DNA of 64,000 nucleotides from a bacterium (lineage in GTDB: Bacteria > SAR324 > XYD2-FULL-50-16): contig JAHJTV010000066.1 of NCBI GenBank assembly GCA_018829445.1, positions 1-64,000 of the forward strand, written 5' to 3'. How positions within the stretch are numbered: position 1 is the stretch's first letter; the number at the start of each line of letters is the position of its first letter. This document shows, piece after piece, positions 40,138-48,737 of this stretch. Position numbers and translations under genes: made by a program. The notes below the pieces were generated by a model, which saw nothing but the letters and a program-made list of their open reading frames with translations, did not search any database and was not told the origin of the DNA.

Positions 40138-41255
40138 AAGTTGAAAAATATACTCTTCAGGAGTTTCCTGAAGTCCATCCTTTTACAGGAGTTAACAGCA
40201 TCTCAAAATCGCTGCTTGAAAACAAGTTTTTGGTAGTGCGTGATGAAAAGTTAACCTATTTTGGCATTCTACTGCCCTCCGATATAGTTGTCAGACCGCA
40301 CAAACTGGTGGTTGATTGCCTGAGTGAAACACATAGAGTTGATGCAGATGATGATCTTCCGTCAGTGTATAATTTTATGATTGATAAAAGGGCATATGTA
40401 TTGCCGGTATTCAAAAACGGTGTATTCATTGGTATCCTCTCAGTTGATCAAATTGCAGGTACAATGAATAAGTTTACAGAGAGACTTTCGGCAAGGTTGA
40501 TTAGGAATGAGCATCAACTTAAGGTAACCAAAGAAAAGGCGGTGATTGCTGAGAACCTGAAGACAGCGATTTTGGAAAATATATCTCATGAAATTAGAAC
40601 ACCGATGAATGGGTTATTGGGATTCTCTTACCTATTGGCTTCAGAAGGTATTACAGATGAAAAACGTTTATCTTATATTGAACACATTGAAGAGTCTTGT
40701 AAAAAGTTAACCAATGTGATTGATAACATTATCGAAATCTCATGCATCCAAGCAGGTGATAATCATATCGTTGATCACGAAGAATGCACTGCAGGAGATA
40801 TCTTGCGTGAGCTTCACATATATTATGACCATGAGAAAAAGAAACTGGATAAAAATCAAATAGAATTTATATGCAAGTATCCGATTGAGAATAACTCATC
40901 AATCAAATGCGACCCTAAAAGATTGAAAGAGATACTGAGTTATCTTATTGATAATGCATTTAAATTTACCGAGAAAGGTTTTGTTGAAATAGGCGCTCAT
41001 ATTAAAAACACTCTGGTATTTTATGTTAAAGATACAGGGATTGGAATTTCTGCTGAAAACCAGAATGCCATTTTTAATGCCTTTTCTAAAATTGTTGAAG
41101 AGAAGGGACCTATTCTATATCCCGGTCTCGGATTGGGTTTAACAATTGCCAAACGGTTGATTGAGTTAATGGGGGGAAGCATCACAGTAGAATCCGAGTA
41201 TACAAAAGGCTCTGTTTTTTATGTTACAATGCCATTATTGGAAAATTCTGTTTGA
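40134..41255 (+). CDS. Soluble histidine kinase with N-terminal CBS domain pair
   Basis: A 373-aa cytoplasmic kinase. Residues ~8-115 contain two CBS-like motifs (FLVVRDEKLTYFGILLPSDI and RAYVLPVFKNGVFIGILSVD), followed by a coiled coil, the H-box with H152 in LENISHEIRTPMNGLLGFSY, and an ATPase domain with LSYLIDNAFKFTEKG, KDTGIGIS, and PGLGLGLTIAKRLIELMGG. CBS pairs bind adenosine nucleotides, so the kinase may read energy charge. It has no receiver of its own and no response regulator is adjacent, so its target is elsewhere. The start overlaps the stop of the upstream 121-aa gene. Confidence 0.92.
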   Translation: MKVEKYTLQEFPEVHPFTGVNSISKSLLENKFLVVRDEKLTYFGILLPSDIVVRPHKLVVDCLSETHRVDADDDLPSVYNFMIDKRAYVLPVFKNGVFIGILSVDQIAGTMNKFTERLSARLIRNEHQLKVTKEKAVIAENLKTAILENISHEIRTPMNGLLGFSYLLASEGITDEKRLSYIEHIEESCKKLTNVIDNIIEISCIQAGDNHIVDHEECTAGDILRELHIYYDHEKKKLDKNQIEFICKYPIENNSSIKCDPKRLKEILSYLIDNAFKFTEKGFVEIGAHIKNTLVFYVKDTGIGISAENQNAIFNAFSKIVEEKGPILYPGLGLGLTIAKRLIELMGGSITVESEYTKGSVFYVTMPLLENSV

Positions 41256-41502
41256 GGTTATCTTCTCTATGAAGCGATTGATAAGAATTTGAATTTTGTG
41301 TGTCAAGGTTTTGAGCCAGATACTGAATAATACGAAGTCCAATATGGGCTTGAATCTCGAATTTCAGGTTGGACTTGAGGAGAAAGGCAGTAATCAACAG
41401 GAATATCATCAAAGGTGAATCATTTGTTATCAGATTTAAGGAAACCCCTGTCTTCCTCGAAAAACGCGTTATCGGAAAATCTATCCAACCAAGTTATTTG
41501 TT

Positions 41503-41700
41503 TCATGCTCCCAACCATCTTCCATGGGGACGTAGATAACTTCTGTTGTAGCCACAAACGATCTCTTGAGTATCCCACCTCCCACAGATCCGGGTTTTTA
41601 AAATCTTCTCTGTCGGTACAATTGACGTAATATGCGAAATAATCTTCATTTCATGATCGCATTCCGGGCAGATGAGAGTATCCTTTTTATGTGTTTGGCC
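41503..41700 (-). pseudogene. IS91-family transposase C-terminal remnant, second copy
   Basis: The frame contains LICPECDHEMKIISHITSIV and PTEKILK, parallel to CPECQHEMRIISFITESVPI at 12948-13145, then loses frame in the region that should encode the LGLW and acidic tail (readable as GRWDTQEIV and WLGA). No catalytic part is present. Same family and same decay state as the first copy. Confidence 0.6.
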
Positions 41701-41893
41701 TGCTCTATGGAAAGTTTTTTTTGGAAGCAGGAAAACTTTGGATTTCGACCTGGATAACCAACCGGAACATGCGGTAAATAACTGATTATAATTATGGGGG
41801 TGATGGAATTTTGAGAAGAGACAGGTTTGAGCCCGGTGAACCATTGCAGGTAAGCTTATGATGCACCGGGCAGAAAAAGCACACCGGTTGGTT

Positions 41894-42244
41894 TTACCGG
41901 CTTTTGGCAATTTCTTCCAATGTCTTGCGAGCTGTCGGATGAGGCAGAATCTTGAGGAGTTCGTCTATCTTGGTACAGGAATAATCTTTACAATGTCCGC
42001 AGGTTTCAACGGCCTTCTCCATACCACACAATCTGACCGCACAGTTGGCACAATGCCCGAATAACCGGCCTTCCGTCTTGTGGCATCCATCGCAATTTAT
42101 ATCCTCTTTTTTAAAAGGAACGCCAAACATTTTGCCCCACATGTCAGCTACTTTTTGACGTTCAACATCATCATCTTTTTGAGTTGCAAGATAGGTTGCG
42201 CATTGTGCACAGTCAATTCCGCAATAGGATATCATTTTCTGCAT
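41894..42244 (-). CDS. DUF3795-type cysteine-rich protein
   Basis: A 116-aa protein with the DUF3795 pattern: YCGIDCAQCATYLAT at the N-terminus, then INCDGCHKTEGRLFGHCANC, VRLCGMEKAVETCGHC and DYSCTKIDELL. About eleven Cys residues are arranged in CxxC-like pairs, which suggests zinc or iron-sulfur binding. The family is frequent in anaerobes, with no assigned biochemical role. Single gene on the minus strand upstream of a non-coding spacer; it ends with a normal helical C-terminus, so it is complete. Confidence 0.9.
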   Translation of the reverse strand: MQKMISYCGIDCAQCATYLATQKDDDVERQKVADMWGKMFGVPFKKEDINCDGCHKTEGRLFGHCANCAVRLCGMEKAVETCGHCKDYSCTKIDELLKILPHPTARKTLEEIAKSR

Positions 42245-42317
42245 GATTATTCTCCAATAAAAGAATGTGTAATAAGGGAATTAAACAAGGAGTATCAATA
42301 ATTCACAATTTGTCCGC

Positions 42318-43199
42318 TTACATGTGAAATACCGATTTAAATTCCTGGCTTTGAATGGTTTTACGAATCCACGCTGTCTGGTTTGGAGGATCTAAAAACG
42401 CTTCGTTTCCATACAGTTCAGCCAGCAAGCTCTGGTAAGATTTTTCCGAATTTTTCTCACCCATATTTGTTACTTCAGACACAGGCGGGTAGGAACGATT
42501 ATATTTTGCCAGTTTTTGTTGATCAATAAGTCCCTGCTCGGAAACAACTTTGAGATACAGAGAGCAACGGCAGGGATTTTTCTCATCAATGAGTCCGCAT
42601 TTCTGGTCGAAAAAATTGATCAGTTTTTCGCGGGCTCTCGAAAGGATCTTCCGGAAATTGGCTGCTGAGATCTCCATGATTTCACCTCCAATAGTTCCGG
42701 TGACACCCAATATCTCACCAAGGATAAATACCAGGCGCTGCCTACGATCCAGGCAAAGAAGCATACCATTCAGGCAGATTGATTTTGCTTCTTTTAACAG
42801 TACCTTTGACTCAGGGTCAGGAACCATCTGTACGTTTTCACTGTTTCTAACCCGTTTCATGCTGGTTCCAATATCATCGATATCAATCAGGTGCAACTCA
42901 TGCGTTCGCTTCTTCATATTAATGATATGGTTGGCTGTGATGCGGTACAGCCAGGTTCGAAAAGCACTTTTCTCCGGGTCATAACTGGAAAGCTTGGTTA
43001 GAATCTTGATCAGTATCTCCTGGGTTACATCTTCTGCGTCATTCACATCGGATGTCATCTTGAAGGCAATATTAAAAATCCAGGCCTGATGGCGTTTAAT
43101 CAACTGTTCCAACCCTTCCCGGTTTCCTTCCAGTGCCAGTTTGATCAGGTTAAGATTACAACTGTTGTCATCTTGGCTTTCATTGAATGGGTTATACAT
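42318..43199 (-). CDS. ECF-like sigma-70 factor with Cys-containing C-terminal extension
   Basis: A 293-aa protein. Region 2 (~22-95) has EQLIKRHQAWIFNIAFKMTS, DAEDVTQEILIKILTKL and FRTWLYRITANHIINM, the typical core- and -10-binding helices. Region 4 (~140-200) has LDRRQRLVFILGEILGVTGT and ANFRKILSRAREKLINFF. A further ~90 residues follow, with CGLIDEKNPCRCSLYLKV and helical segments, longer than standard ECF factors (~180 aa); such tails act as built-in regulators in some groups, and the Cys cluster could bind zinc or sense redox. No anti-sigma gene is adjacent. Target promoters are unknown. Confidence 0.9.
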   Translation of the reverse strand: MYNPFNESQDDNSCNLNLIKLALEGNREGLEQLIKRHQAWIFNIAFKMTSDVNDAEDVTQEILIKILTKLSSYDPEKSAFRTWLYRITANHIINMKKRTHELHLIDIDDIGTSMKRVRNSENVQMVPDPESKVLLKEAKSICLNGMLLCLDRRQRLVFILGEILGVTGTIGGEIMEISAANFRKILSRAREKLINFFDQKCGLIDEKNPCRCSLYLKVVSEQGLIDQQKLAKYNRSYPPVSEVTNMGEKNSEKSYQSLLAELYGNEAFLDPPNQTAWIRKTIQSQEFKSVFHM

Positions 43200-43528
43200 G
43201 TCTCTGTCCTGAAATTGGTTTTTCTTTGTTTTATCCCTTATACAATCTCAACTTCAAAGTGTGACAGCAGAAAAATAATTTTTCTGTTTTTCCGACATCC
43301 AGATGCCTTCATCGCTAAAGAAGGGGACAAAGTATACATATCATCTAAAAGTCAAACCTTCATTGTCGAATAAACGGCTACCAACCTCACAATGTCCCAC
43401 ATTTTATTTTCTGCAGATCGGCCTGAATAGGTTTTGCTGCAGACTGAGTTTAAAACTCGGTTCCTATTTCTTCGAATCCAAACTGAATAGCTCAACTCTT
43501 AAATCAAATTTGAGTCTGCAAAACGATT
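43200..43528. other. Intergenic region between sigma factor and GNAT gene
   Basis: No gene supported in 329 bp; it should hold the promoter of the sigma-factor gene. GAGTTTAAAACTC (43446-43458) is a small palindrome. No other structure was recognised. Confidence 0.4.
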
Positions 43529-44053
43529 CTATTGAGAGGAAAAGGTAGCAGGTTCATATGACAAACGGTGGGTCATCTGGATGGCGTCTTCATGATTGCT
43601 GTAATATCCGCGAATGACTCGAACTTCCTTGTATCCCAGTTTTTTGTAAAAAGTGCGGGCGGATCTGTTTTCACTTCTAACTTCCAGCTTGATAGAGGTT
43701 AGACTTAGAGCGGCAGCCGATTGTTCCAGGATCTTTACCAGACGACTGCCAATTCCCAATCGCTGATAATTCGAGGAAACACCAAGCAGGACAAGATTAG
43801 CCGTGTTCTTTTTGAATTCTGTGATGACAAATGCGATCAGTTCCTGTTCTTCACGGGCAACCAGCACCAGCGAATCTTGATTGTGTATTTGTTCGGCGAC
43901 TTTTTGCGGATTCCAAACCCAGTTCAACAGTCCCACTTCAATCAGTTTTTTGGATAGGACTCCAATCCGTTCAATGTCGCGTTCTCTGGCGATGTCAATA
44001 TGAATGCCGTTTATGTTTGAGAACTCGGGCAAAATGGAATACTGATTTTTCAT
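43529..44053 (-). CDS. GNAT-family N-acetyltransferase
   Basis: About 174 aa with the GNAT fold: N-terminal IDIARERDIERIGVLSKKLI, acetyl-CoA motif A with LVLLGVSSNYQRLGIGSRLV (Q/R-x-x-G-x-G/S), and motif B with IKLEVRSENRSARTFYKKLG followed by YKEVRVIRGYYSNHEDAIQM. The pattern is that of RimI-like enzymes, which acetylate protein N-termini or small amines; the acceptor is unknown. The ATG at 44053 is preferred over the TTG at 44071, but neither has a good ribosome-binding site. It is divergent from the thiamine operon and single. Confidence 0.9.
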   Translation of the reverse strand: MKNQYSILPEFSNINGIHIDIARERDIERIGVLSKKLIEVGLLNWVWNPQKVAEQIHNQDSLVLVAREEQELIAFVITEFKKNTANLVLLGVSSNYQRLGIGSRLVKILEQSAAALSLTSIKLEVRSENRSARTFYKKLGYKEVRVIRGYYSNHEDAIQMTHRLSYEPATFSSQ

Positions 44054-44171
44054 AAAAAACTGAGGCGTCAATAAGTTGAAAATTCCTTAAAGTTCTTCTT
44101 TATTTTAATCAGTATCGTTCATAATAACAACGATTCTGTCCAATTTAACTCAATTACGCGTCTCTGAGTGA

Positions 44172-44200
44172 TTGACAACGTTGGATTTATAGAAGAATAT
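44172..44200 (+). promoter_or_regulatory. Probable sigma-70 promoter of the thiamine operon
   Basis: A perfect -35 box TTGACA (44172-44177) and GAATAT (44195-44200) are 17 bp apart, placing transcription start just before the riboswitch at 44210. Confidence 0.55.
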
Positions 44201-44209
44201 ATTTTGAAA

Positions 44210-44280
44210 CGACGCGGGGTGCACTTTGCTGAGATCATACCCGCGAACCTGATCTGGATAATACCAGCGTAGGGACGTCG
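44210..44280 (+). ncRNA. TPP riboswitch (THI element)
   Basis: The conserved thi-box is unmistakable: CGCGGGGTGC, CTGAGAT, ATACCCGCGAACCTGATCTG and GATAATACCAGCGTAGGGA, with CGACG (44210-44214) pairing to CGTCG (44276-44280) as P1. It binds thiamine pyrophosphate and shuts off the downstream genes. About 165 nt of leader follow before thiE; a small GTAGA-TCTG-TCTAC hairpin lies inside, but no clear U-run terminator, so control may act on translation or by Rho. Confidence 0.97.
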
Positions 44281-44445
44281 AAAGAAATAAAACACCTGCC
44301 AAACAGTAGATCTGTCTACTTCCGCACATTGATTCTATTCTTGAAACGTTCTTCAGCTGGTTTTCCATAACTTTTCTTTCAATTTTGGCATTCACCCTGT
44401 TTTTGTGTCTGCCGGAATTCTAAGGGATTTAGCTGGAGTTATGAG

Positions 44446-45096
44446 ATGGAAAACCATTCAATCATTCAAGGAGTATATTTGGTGGGAGGATTGCGGTTTC
44501 ATCGTGATTCTTCCTCTTTTCTGGAAGCGATCGAGCACGCTTTTATAGGTGGCATTCGATTATTTCAGCTTCGTATTAAAGACGAACTCACCGATAAGGA
44601 GCATTTGAATCTTGCACGGCAGGTTCGAAGCTTAACGCGACAATACGGTGTGACCTACTTGATCAACGACCGGCCCGATATTGCTAAACTGTGTGATGCA
44701 GACGGTGTTCACGTTGGACCGGATGACCTTCCTGCAAGTGAAATTCGAAAAATCATCGGAAATAAAATCATCGGGCGGTCTTCCCATTCATGGAAACAGG
44801 CAGAAATCGCCCTGCAAGAGTCGATATCCTATCTTTCTGTTGGACCGGTTTATGGAACGGACTGCAAAAAAGTATCTGATGCAATGGTGGGTACGGCTTT
44901 GGTTTCTGAAGTGATGAAACAAACCAACTTGCCTATCGTTGCCATTGGAGGGATTACAACGAAGAATATGGGACCGGTCAGGGAGATCGGGGTTAACTGT
45001 GTCGGTGTGATTAGGGACATTATGGGGTCTTCCGATCTGTGCAAAGCTTCCCGGAACTACATTGGAGCTTTCAATATAAGTGGAGAGAAAAAATGA
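44446..45096 (+). CDS. thiE: Thiamine-phosphate synthase
   Basis: A 216-aa TIM-barrel enzyme that joins hydroxymethylpyrimidine pyrophosphate and thiazole phosphate to give thiamine phosphate. Visible signatures: GIRLFQLRIKDELTDKE (pyrophosphate site; the common Q-R-K is present), YLINDRPDIAKLCDADGVHV, IIGRSSHSWKQA, YLSVGPVYGTDCK and LPIVAIGGITTKN. First gene of the riboswitch-controlled thiEDSCGH operon. ATG at 44446 has GGAG 8 nt upstream; an overlapping ATG at 44441 is out of frame. The stop overlaps the thiD start (ATGA). Confidence 0.97.
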   Translation: MENHSIIQGVYLVGGLRFHRDSSSFLEAIEHAFIGGIRLFQLRIKDELTDKEHLNLARQVRSLTRQYGVTYLINDRPDIAKLCDADGVHVGPDDLPASEIRKIIGNKIIGRSSHSWKQAEIALQESISYLSVGPVYGTDCKKVSDAMVGTALVSEVMKQTNLPIVAIGGITTKNMGPVREIGVNCVGVIRDIMGSSDLCKASRNYIGAFNISGEKK

Positions 45097-45929
45097 ACTC
45101 CATTTGTTTAAGCATTGCTGGATCTGATTCCAGTGGCGGTGCGGGAATTCAGGCTGATTTGAAAACCTTTGCCAGTTTGGGATGTTATGGTGCCACAGTT
45201 ATAACTGCCCTCACTGCTCAAAACACAAAAGGGATCAGATCCGTTCAGGAACTAAAACCGGACTTTGTCAAACAACAATTGGAAGCCGTTCTGGAGGATT
45301 TACCGGTATCGGCCATAAAAATCGGGATGCTCTGCAATGCGGAGATCGTCCAAACAGTGGCTGAGGTGCTTTCGCAAACATCTATCCCGATTATCCTTGA
45401 TCCGATTCGTTTTTCAACAAGTGGAATCCCGCTCTTTAAATCTGATCAAAAGCTGTTAAGTGATCGTCTCCTTCCTTTGTGCATCTTGATCACACCAAAT
45501 ATGAAAGAGGCATTTTGGCTGGCGAATCTACCTGAAAATTCAACCCGCTCCATTGACACTGTGGGAGAGATGTTGTTGCAGGAAGGTGCCCACGCAGTGT
45601 TGGTAACAGGTGGGGATCTTTCCGGAAAAACGAAAACAGACTGTCTAAAAATAAAAAAAGCAAATAATCAGATTCACACTCGCGTCTTTAAACATCATGC
45701 TGTTGATTCTCAAAATACACATGGCACCGGCTGTACCCTGTCCTCTGCCATAGCTGCTTATCTTGCCAAGGGAAACGGATTGGAACAATCCGTTGAAAAA
45801 GCGATCAGTTATGTTCAAGCATGCCTCAAGCGGAGTGTTCATTTTTATACAGGCAAGGGGAATGGAGGATTGAATCACTTCCCTTCAGACATATCACACA
45901 AGATGGAAAACAATGAAAGTACTCATTAA
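45093..45929 (+). CDS. thiD: Hydroxymethylpyrimidine/phosphomethylpyrimidine kinase
   Basis: A 278-aa ribokinase-fold enzyme phosphorylating HMP and HMP-P to the pyrophosphate used by ThiE. Signatures: LSIAGSDSSGGAGIQADLKT, GCYGATVITALTAQNTKG, ILITPNMKEAFWL and the anion-hole motif NTHGTGCTLSSAIAAYLA. The C-terminus is normal. The ATG at 45093 overlaps the thiE stop by 4 nt; an in-frame ATG 18 codons earlier lies inside thiE and would only add thiE-overlapping sequence. The 3' end overlaps thiS by 17 nt. Confidence 0.97.
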   Translation: MNSICLSIAGSDSSGGAGIQADLKTFASLGCYGATVITALTAQNTKGIRSVQELKPDFVKQQLEAVLEDLPVSAIKIGMLCNAEIVQTVAEVLSQTSIPIILDPIRFSTSGIPLFKSDQKLLSDRLLPLCILITPNMKEAFWLANLPENSTRSIDTVGEMLLQEGAHAVLVTGGDLSGKTKTDCLKIKKANNQIHTRVFKHHAVDSQNTHGTGCTLSSAIAAYLAKGNGLEQSVEKAISYVQACLKRSVHFYTGKGNGGLNHFPSDISHKMENNESTH

Positions 45930-46116
45930 TAACAAGATAACCGACCTGAAACCCAATACGACACTGAATGATGTTGTAAAAAGCTTAATGTTTCAGCAAG
46001 AAAAAGGATTTGCAGTGGCGGTCAATGAGGAAGTTATTGCCAAAACAGAATGGGAAACGCGGTTATTAAAGGAAAACGATCAGGTTCTGCTGTTTGGAGC
46101 GATTCAAGGCGGATGA
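45913..46116 (+). CDS. thiS: Sulfur carrier protein ThiS
   Basis: A 67-aa ubiquitin-fold protein ending in the essential di-glycine (LLFGAIQGG), which is adenylated and thiocarboxylated to donate sulfur for the thiazole ring. The N-terminal strand MKVLINNKITDLKPNTTLND and the AVAVNEEVIAKTEWE segment are typical. It overlaps thiD by 17 nt. The activating enzyme ThiF is not encoded in this operon or elsewhere in the window. Confidence 0.95.
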   Translation: MKVLINNKITDLKPNTTLNDVVKSLMFQQEKGFAVAVNEEVIAKTEWETRLLKENDQVLLFGAIQGG

Positions 46117-46225
46117 ACACAAAACCTAACCCAGATAAACTGGATAAGCACCGATAAAGTATTTCTGCCAAAAAACGCAGAAAATAACTCATAAGGCGCC
46201 AAAACCAATAACCTAAAAAAAAATC

Positions 46226-47950
46226 ATGAAAACAAAACAACACATACCAAGAAAAAATCTGATTACCCGGAGTCCCTATCCCGGTTCAAAAAAAATCCAT
46301 ATCAAAGGATCAATGCATGGGATCAATGTTGCCATGAGAGCGATTGATCTCTCGGGAAAATCTTATATCACCTACGATACAAGCGGTCCCTACACGCATT
46401 CGGAAGTTGATATTAATATTCATCAGGGACTCAAAAAAATCCGAGAGCCTTGGATACTAACCCGAAATGATGTGGAGCAGCATCAGCAAACCAAACAAAA
46501 ACCGGACTGCACGCCAAGCCATATTGTTTATCGAGCCAAAACCGGCCAAAAAGTGACCCAAATGGCTTATGCAAAAAAGGGGATCATTACCCCTGAGATG
46601 GAATATGTAGCAATACGGGAAAACCAACAGCTTCGCGAAATGAAAAAGATATTCGCTGATGCGGTTCATAAACATCCCGGGCAGAGTTTCGGTATTCCCA
46701 TGCCTGAAGAGGAGATTTCACCGGAGTTTGTCCGCAAGGAAATTGCCGAGGGAAGAGCCATTCTACCGGTAAACATCAATCATCCTGAGGTGGAGCCGAT
46801 GATTATCGGATCTCGTTTTTTGGTCAAAATCAATGCCAATATCGGGAACTCTATTAGTTCCTCCTGCATTGAAGAGGAAGTGGAAAAAGCTGTTTGGGCT
46901 TGTCGCTGGGGGGCTGATACGATCATGGATCTTTCAACAGGAGAATACATCCAGGAAACTCGGGAATGGATCTTAAGAAACTCCCCGGTACCGGTGGGTA
47001 CCGTGCCAATTTATCAAGCACTGGAGAAGGTGGATGGATATGCTTATGAGCTGACCTGGGACCTGCTTAAGGAAACCATCATTGAACAAGCGGAACAGGG
47101 GGTGGACTATATCACGATTCATGCCGGTTTGCTCAAAAGACACATTCCCTTAACCGATGGTCGCTTAACAGGAATCGTCTCCAGAGGGGGCTCAATTTTA
47201 GCTAAATGGTGCCTAATGCATCAGCAGGAGAATTTTATTTATGATAATTTTGATGAGTTGTGCCATATTGTTGCGCAATACGACATGGGGCTTTCATTGG
47301 GTGATGGCTTACGTCCCGGTTGCCTTGCAGATGCCAATGACAAGGCACAATTTGCAGAACTTGAAACACTCGGAGAATTAACCCAAAAAGCCTGGAAGCA
47401 GGATGTGCAGGTGATGATCGAGGGACCGGGACATGTTCCCCTGCAACTCATCAAAGAGAATGTGGAAAAACAGCAAAGAAACTGTTTTGGTGCCCCCTTT
47501 TATACCCTGGGGCCGATCACGACGGATATTACACCGGGGTACGATCATATTTCCTCTGCTATCGGAGCTGCAAATATCGGCTGGTATGGAACTTCAATGC
47601 TTTGTTATGTAACTCCCAAGGAGCATCTGGGGCTGCCAGACAAAAACGACGTGAAGCAGGGCGTGATCGCTTATAAACTGGCTGCCCATGTCGCCGACTT
47701 GGCGAAAGGGCATCCGGCAGCACAACTCCGTGACAATTTAATGAGCAAGGCTCGATTTGAATTTAGATGGCAGGATCAATTTGCCCTGTCGCTTGATCCG
47801 GATACTGCCATTGAGTTCCATCAAGCTGCCAAATCAAAAGAGAGTTCGGATTCAGAACACTTTTGTTCCATGTGTGGTCCTAAATTTTGCTCAATGAAAG
47901 CCACCAAAGAATTTAGAGATCAGTTTCAGACAAAGCCGGAACATCATTAA
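46226..47950 (+). CDS. thiC: Phosphomethylpyrimidine synthase
   Basis: A 574-aa radical-SAM enzyme converting aminoimidazole ribotide to HMP-P. It has the N-terminal domain of the long proteobacterial form (YDTSGPYTHSEVDINIHQGL), the barrel core with GADTIMDLSTGEYIQETREW, YITIHAGLLKRHIPLT, EGPGHVPLQLIKENVEKQ and YDHISSAIGAANIGWYGTSM, and the C-terminal cluster motif FCSMCGPKFCSMK (CxxCx4C) that binds the [4Fe-4S] cluster. Intact. A 109-bp gap separates it from thiS. Oxygen-sensitive activity fits an anaerobic lifestyle. Confidence 0.98.
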   Translation: MKTKQHIPRKNLITRSPYPGSKKIHIKGSMHGINVAMRAIDLSGKSYITYDTSGPYTHSEVDINIHQGLKKIREPWILTRNDVEQHQQTKQKPDCTPSHIVYRAKTGQKVTQMAYAKKGIITPEMEYVAIRENQQLREMKKIFADAVHKHPGQSFGIPMPEEEISPEFVRKEIAEGRAILPVNINHPEVEPMIIGSRFLVKINANIGNSISSSCIEEEVEKAVWACRWGADTIMDLSTGEYIQETREWILRNSPVPVGTVPIYQALEKVDGYAYELTWDLLKETIIEQAEQGVDYITIHAGLLKRHIPLTDGRLTGIVSRGGSILAKWCLMHQQENFIYDNFDELCHIVAQYDMGLSLGDGLRPGCLADANDKAQFAELETLGELTQKAWKQDVQVMIEGPGHVPLQLIKENVEKQQRNCFGAPFYTLGPITTDITPGYDHISSAIGAANIGWYGTSMLCYVTPKEHLGLPDKNDVKQGVIAYKLAAHVADLAKGHPAAQLRDNLMSKARFEFRWQDQFALSLDPDTAIEFHQAAKSKESSDSEHFCSMCGPKFCSMKATKEFRDQFQTKPEHH

Positions 47951-47974
47951 GCCATCCCAAACTAAGGAAAAACC

Positions 47975-48736
47975 ATGTTGACAATAGAAAATAGATCATT
48001 CAAATCCCGTCTGTTCACGGGCACAGGAAAATTTCAATCGAACCGGATGATGAGAGACGCTTTGATCTCTTCCGAATCGGAATTGGTGACTGTTGCATTA
48101 AAACGGGTAGATTTTGAATCACGACACGACAACATTATTGAGCATTTGAATATTGCCGGCATTCACCTTTTACCGAACACTGCCGGTGTTAGGACAGCAA
48201 AAGAAGCGATATTTGTGGCAAAAATGGCAAGGGAGGCCTTGCACACTAATTGGATTAAGTTGGAGATCCATCCTGACCCAAGATACCTGATGCCGGATCC
48301 TATTGAAACACTCAAGGCGGCTGAAGAACTGGTCAAAGATAATTTTGTGGTATTACCCTATGTCAATGCTGATCCTGTTATCTGCAAACGGTTGGAAGAT
48401 GTCGGCACGGCAGCGGTTATGCCACTTGGATCGCCTATTGGAAGCAACAGGGGGCTGGAAACAAAAGCGATGTTAGAGATTATCATTGGACAGAGCAAAA
48501 TCCCGGTGATTATTGATGCCGGAATTGGTGCTCCATCTCATGCGTCAGAAGCTATGGAAATGGGGGCGGATGCCGTATTAGTCAATACGGCTATTGCCGT
48601 TGCTCAAGATCCGGTTAAAATGGCAGCTGCTTTTAAGAATGCGGTTATTGCCGGGAGACAGGCCTTTGAAGCTGGTTTGGGGGCTCAGTTGTCAGAAGGT
48701 TCGGCAACATCCTTAACCGATTTTCTGGGGAATTGA
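47975..48736 (+). CDS. thiG: Thiazole synthase
   Basis: A 253-aa TIM barrel that builds the thiazole phosphate from deoxyxylulose phosphate, dehydroglycine and ThiS thiocarboxylate. Signatures: FKSRLFTGTGKFQSNRMMRD, ELVTVALKRVDFESRHDNI, HTNWIKLEIHPDPRYLMPD (with the Schiff-base Lys in WIKLE), AAVMPLGSPIGSNRGL and IDAGIGAPSHASEAMEMGA. Encoded 24 nt after thiC and 1 nt before thiH, the usual GH pairing that supplies dehydroglycine from tyrosine. Confidence 0.97.
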   Translation: MLTIENRSFKSRLFTGTGKFQSNRMMRDALISSESELVTVALKRVDFESRHDNIIEHLNIAGIHLLPNTAGVRTAKEAIFVAKMAREALHTNWIKLEIHPDPRYLMPDPIETLKAAEELVKDNFVVLPYVNADPVICKRLEDVGTAAVMPLGSPIGSNRGLETKAMLEIIIGQSKIPVIIDAGIGAPSHASEAMEMGADAVLVNTAIAVAQDPVKMAAAFKNAVIAGRQAFEAGLGAQLSEGSATSLTDFLGN

Positions 48737-48737
48737 G

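Noticed and set aside
44150..44395. 81-codon minus-strand frame upstream of thiE
   Set aside because: It lies across the TPP riboswitch and its leader; the sequence is explained by the conserved RNA element.
45039..45092. Longer thiD start 18 codons upstream
   Set aside because: It lies within thiE, while the ATG overlapping the thiE stop fits the family N-terminus.
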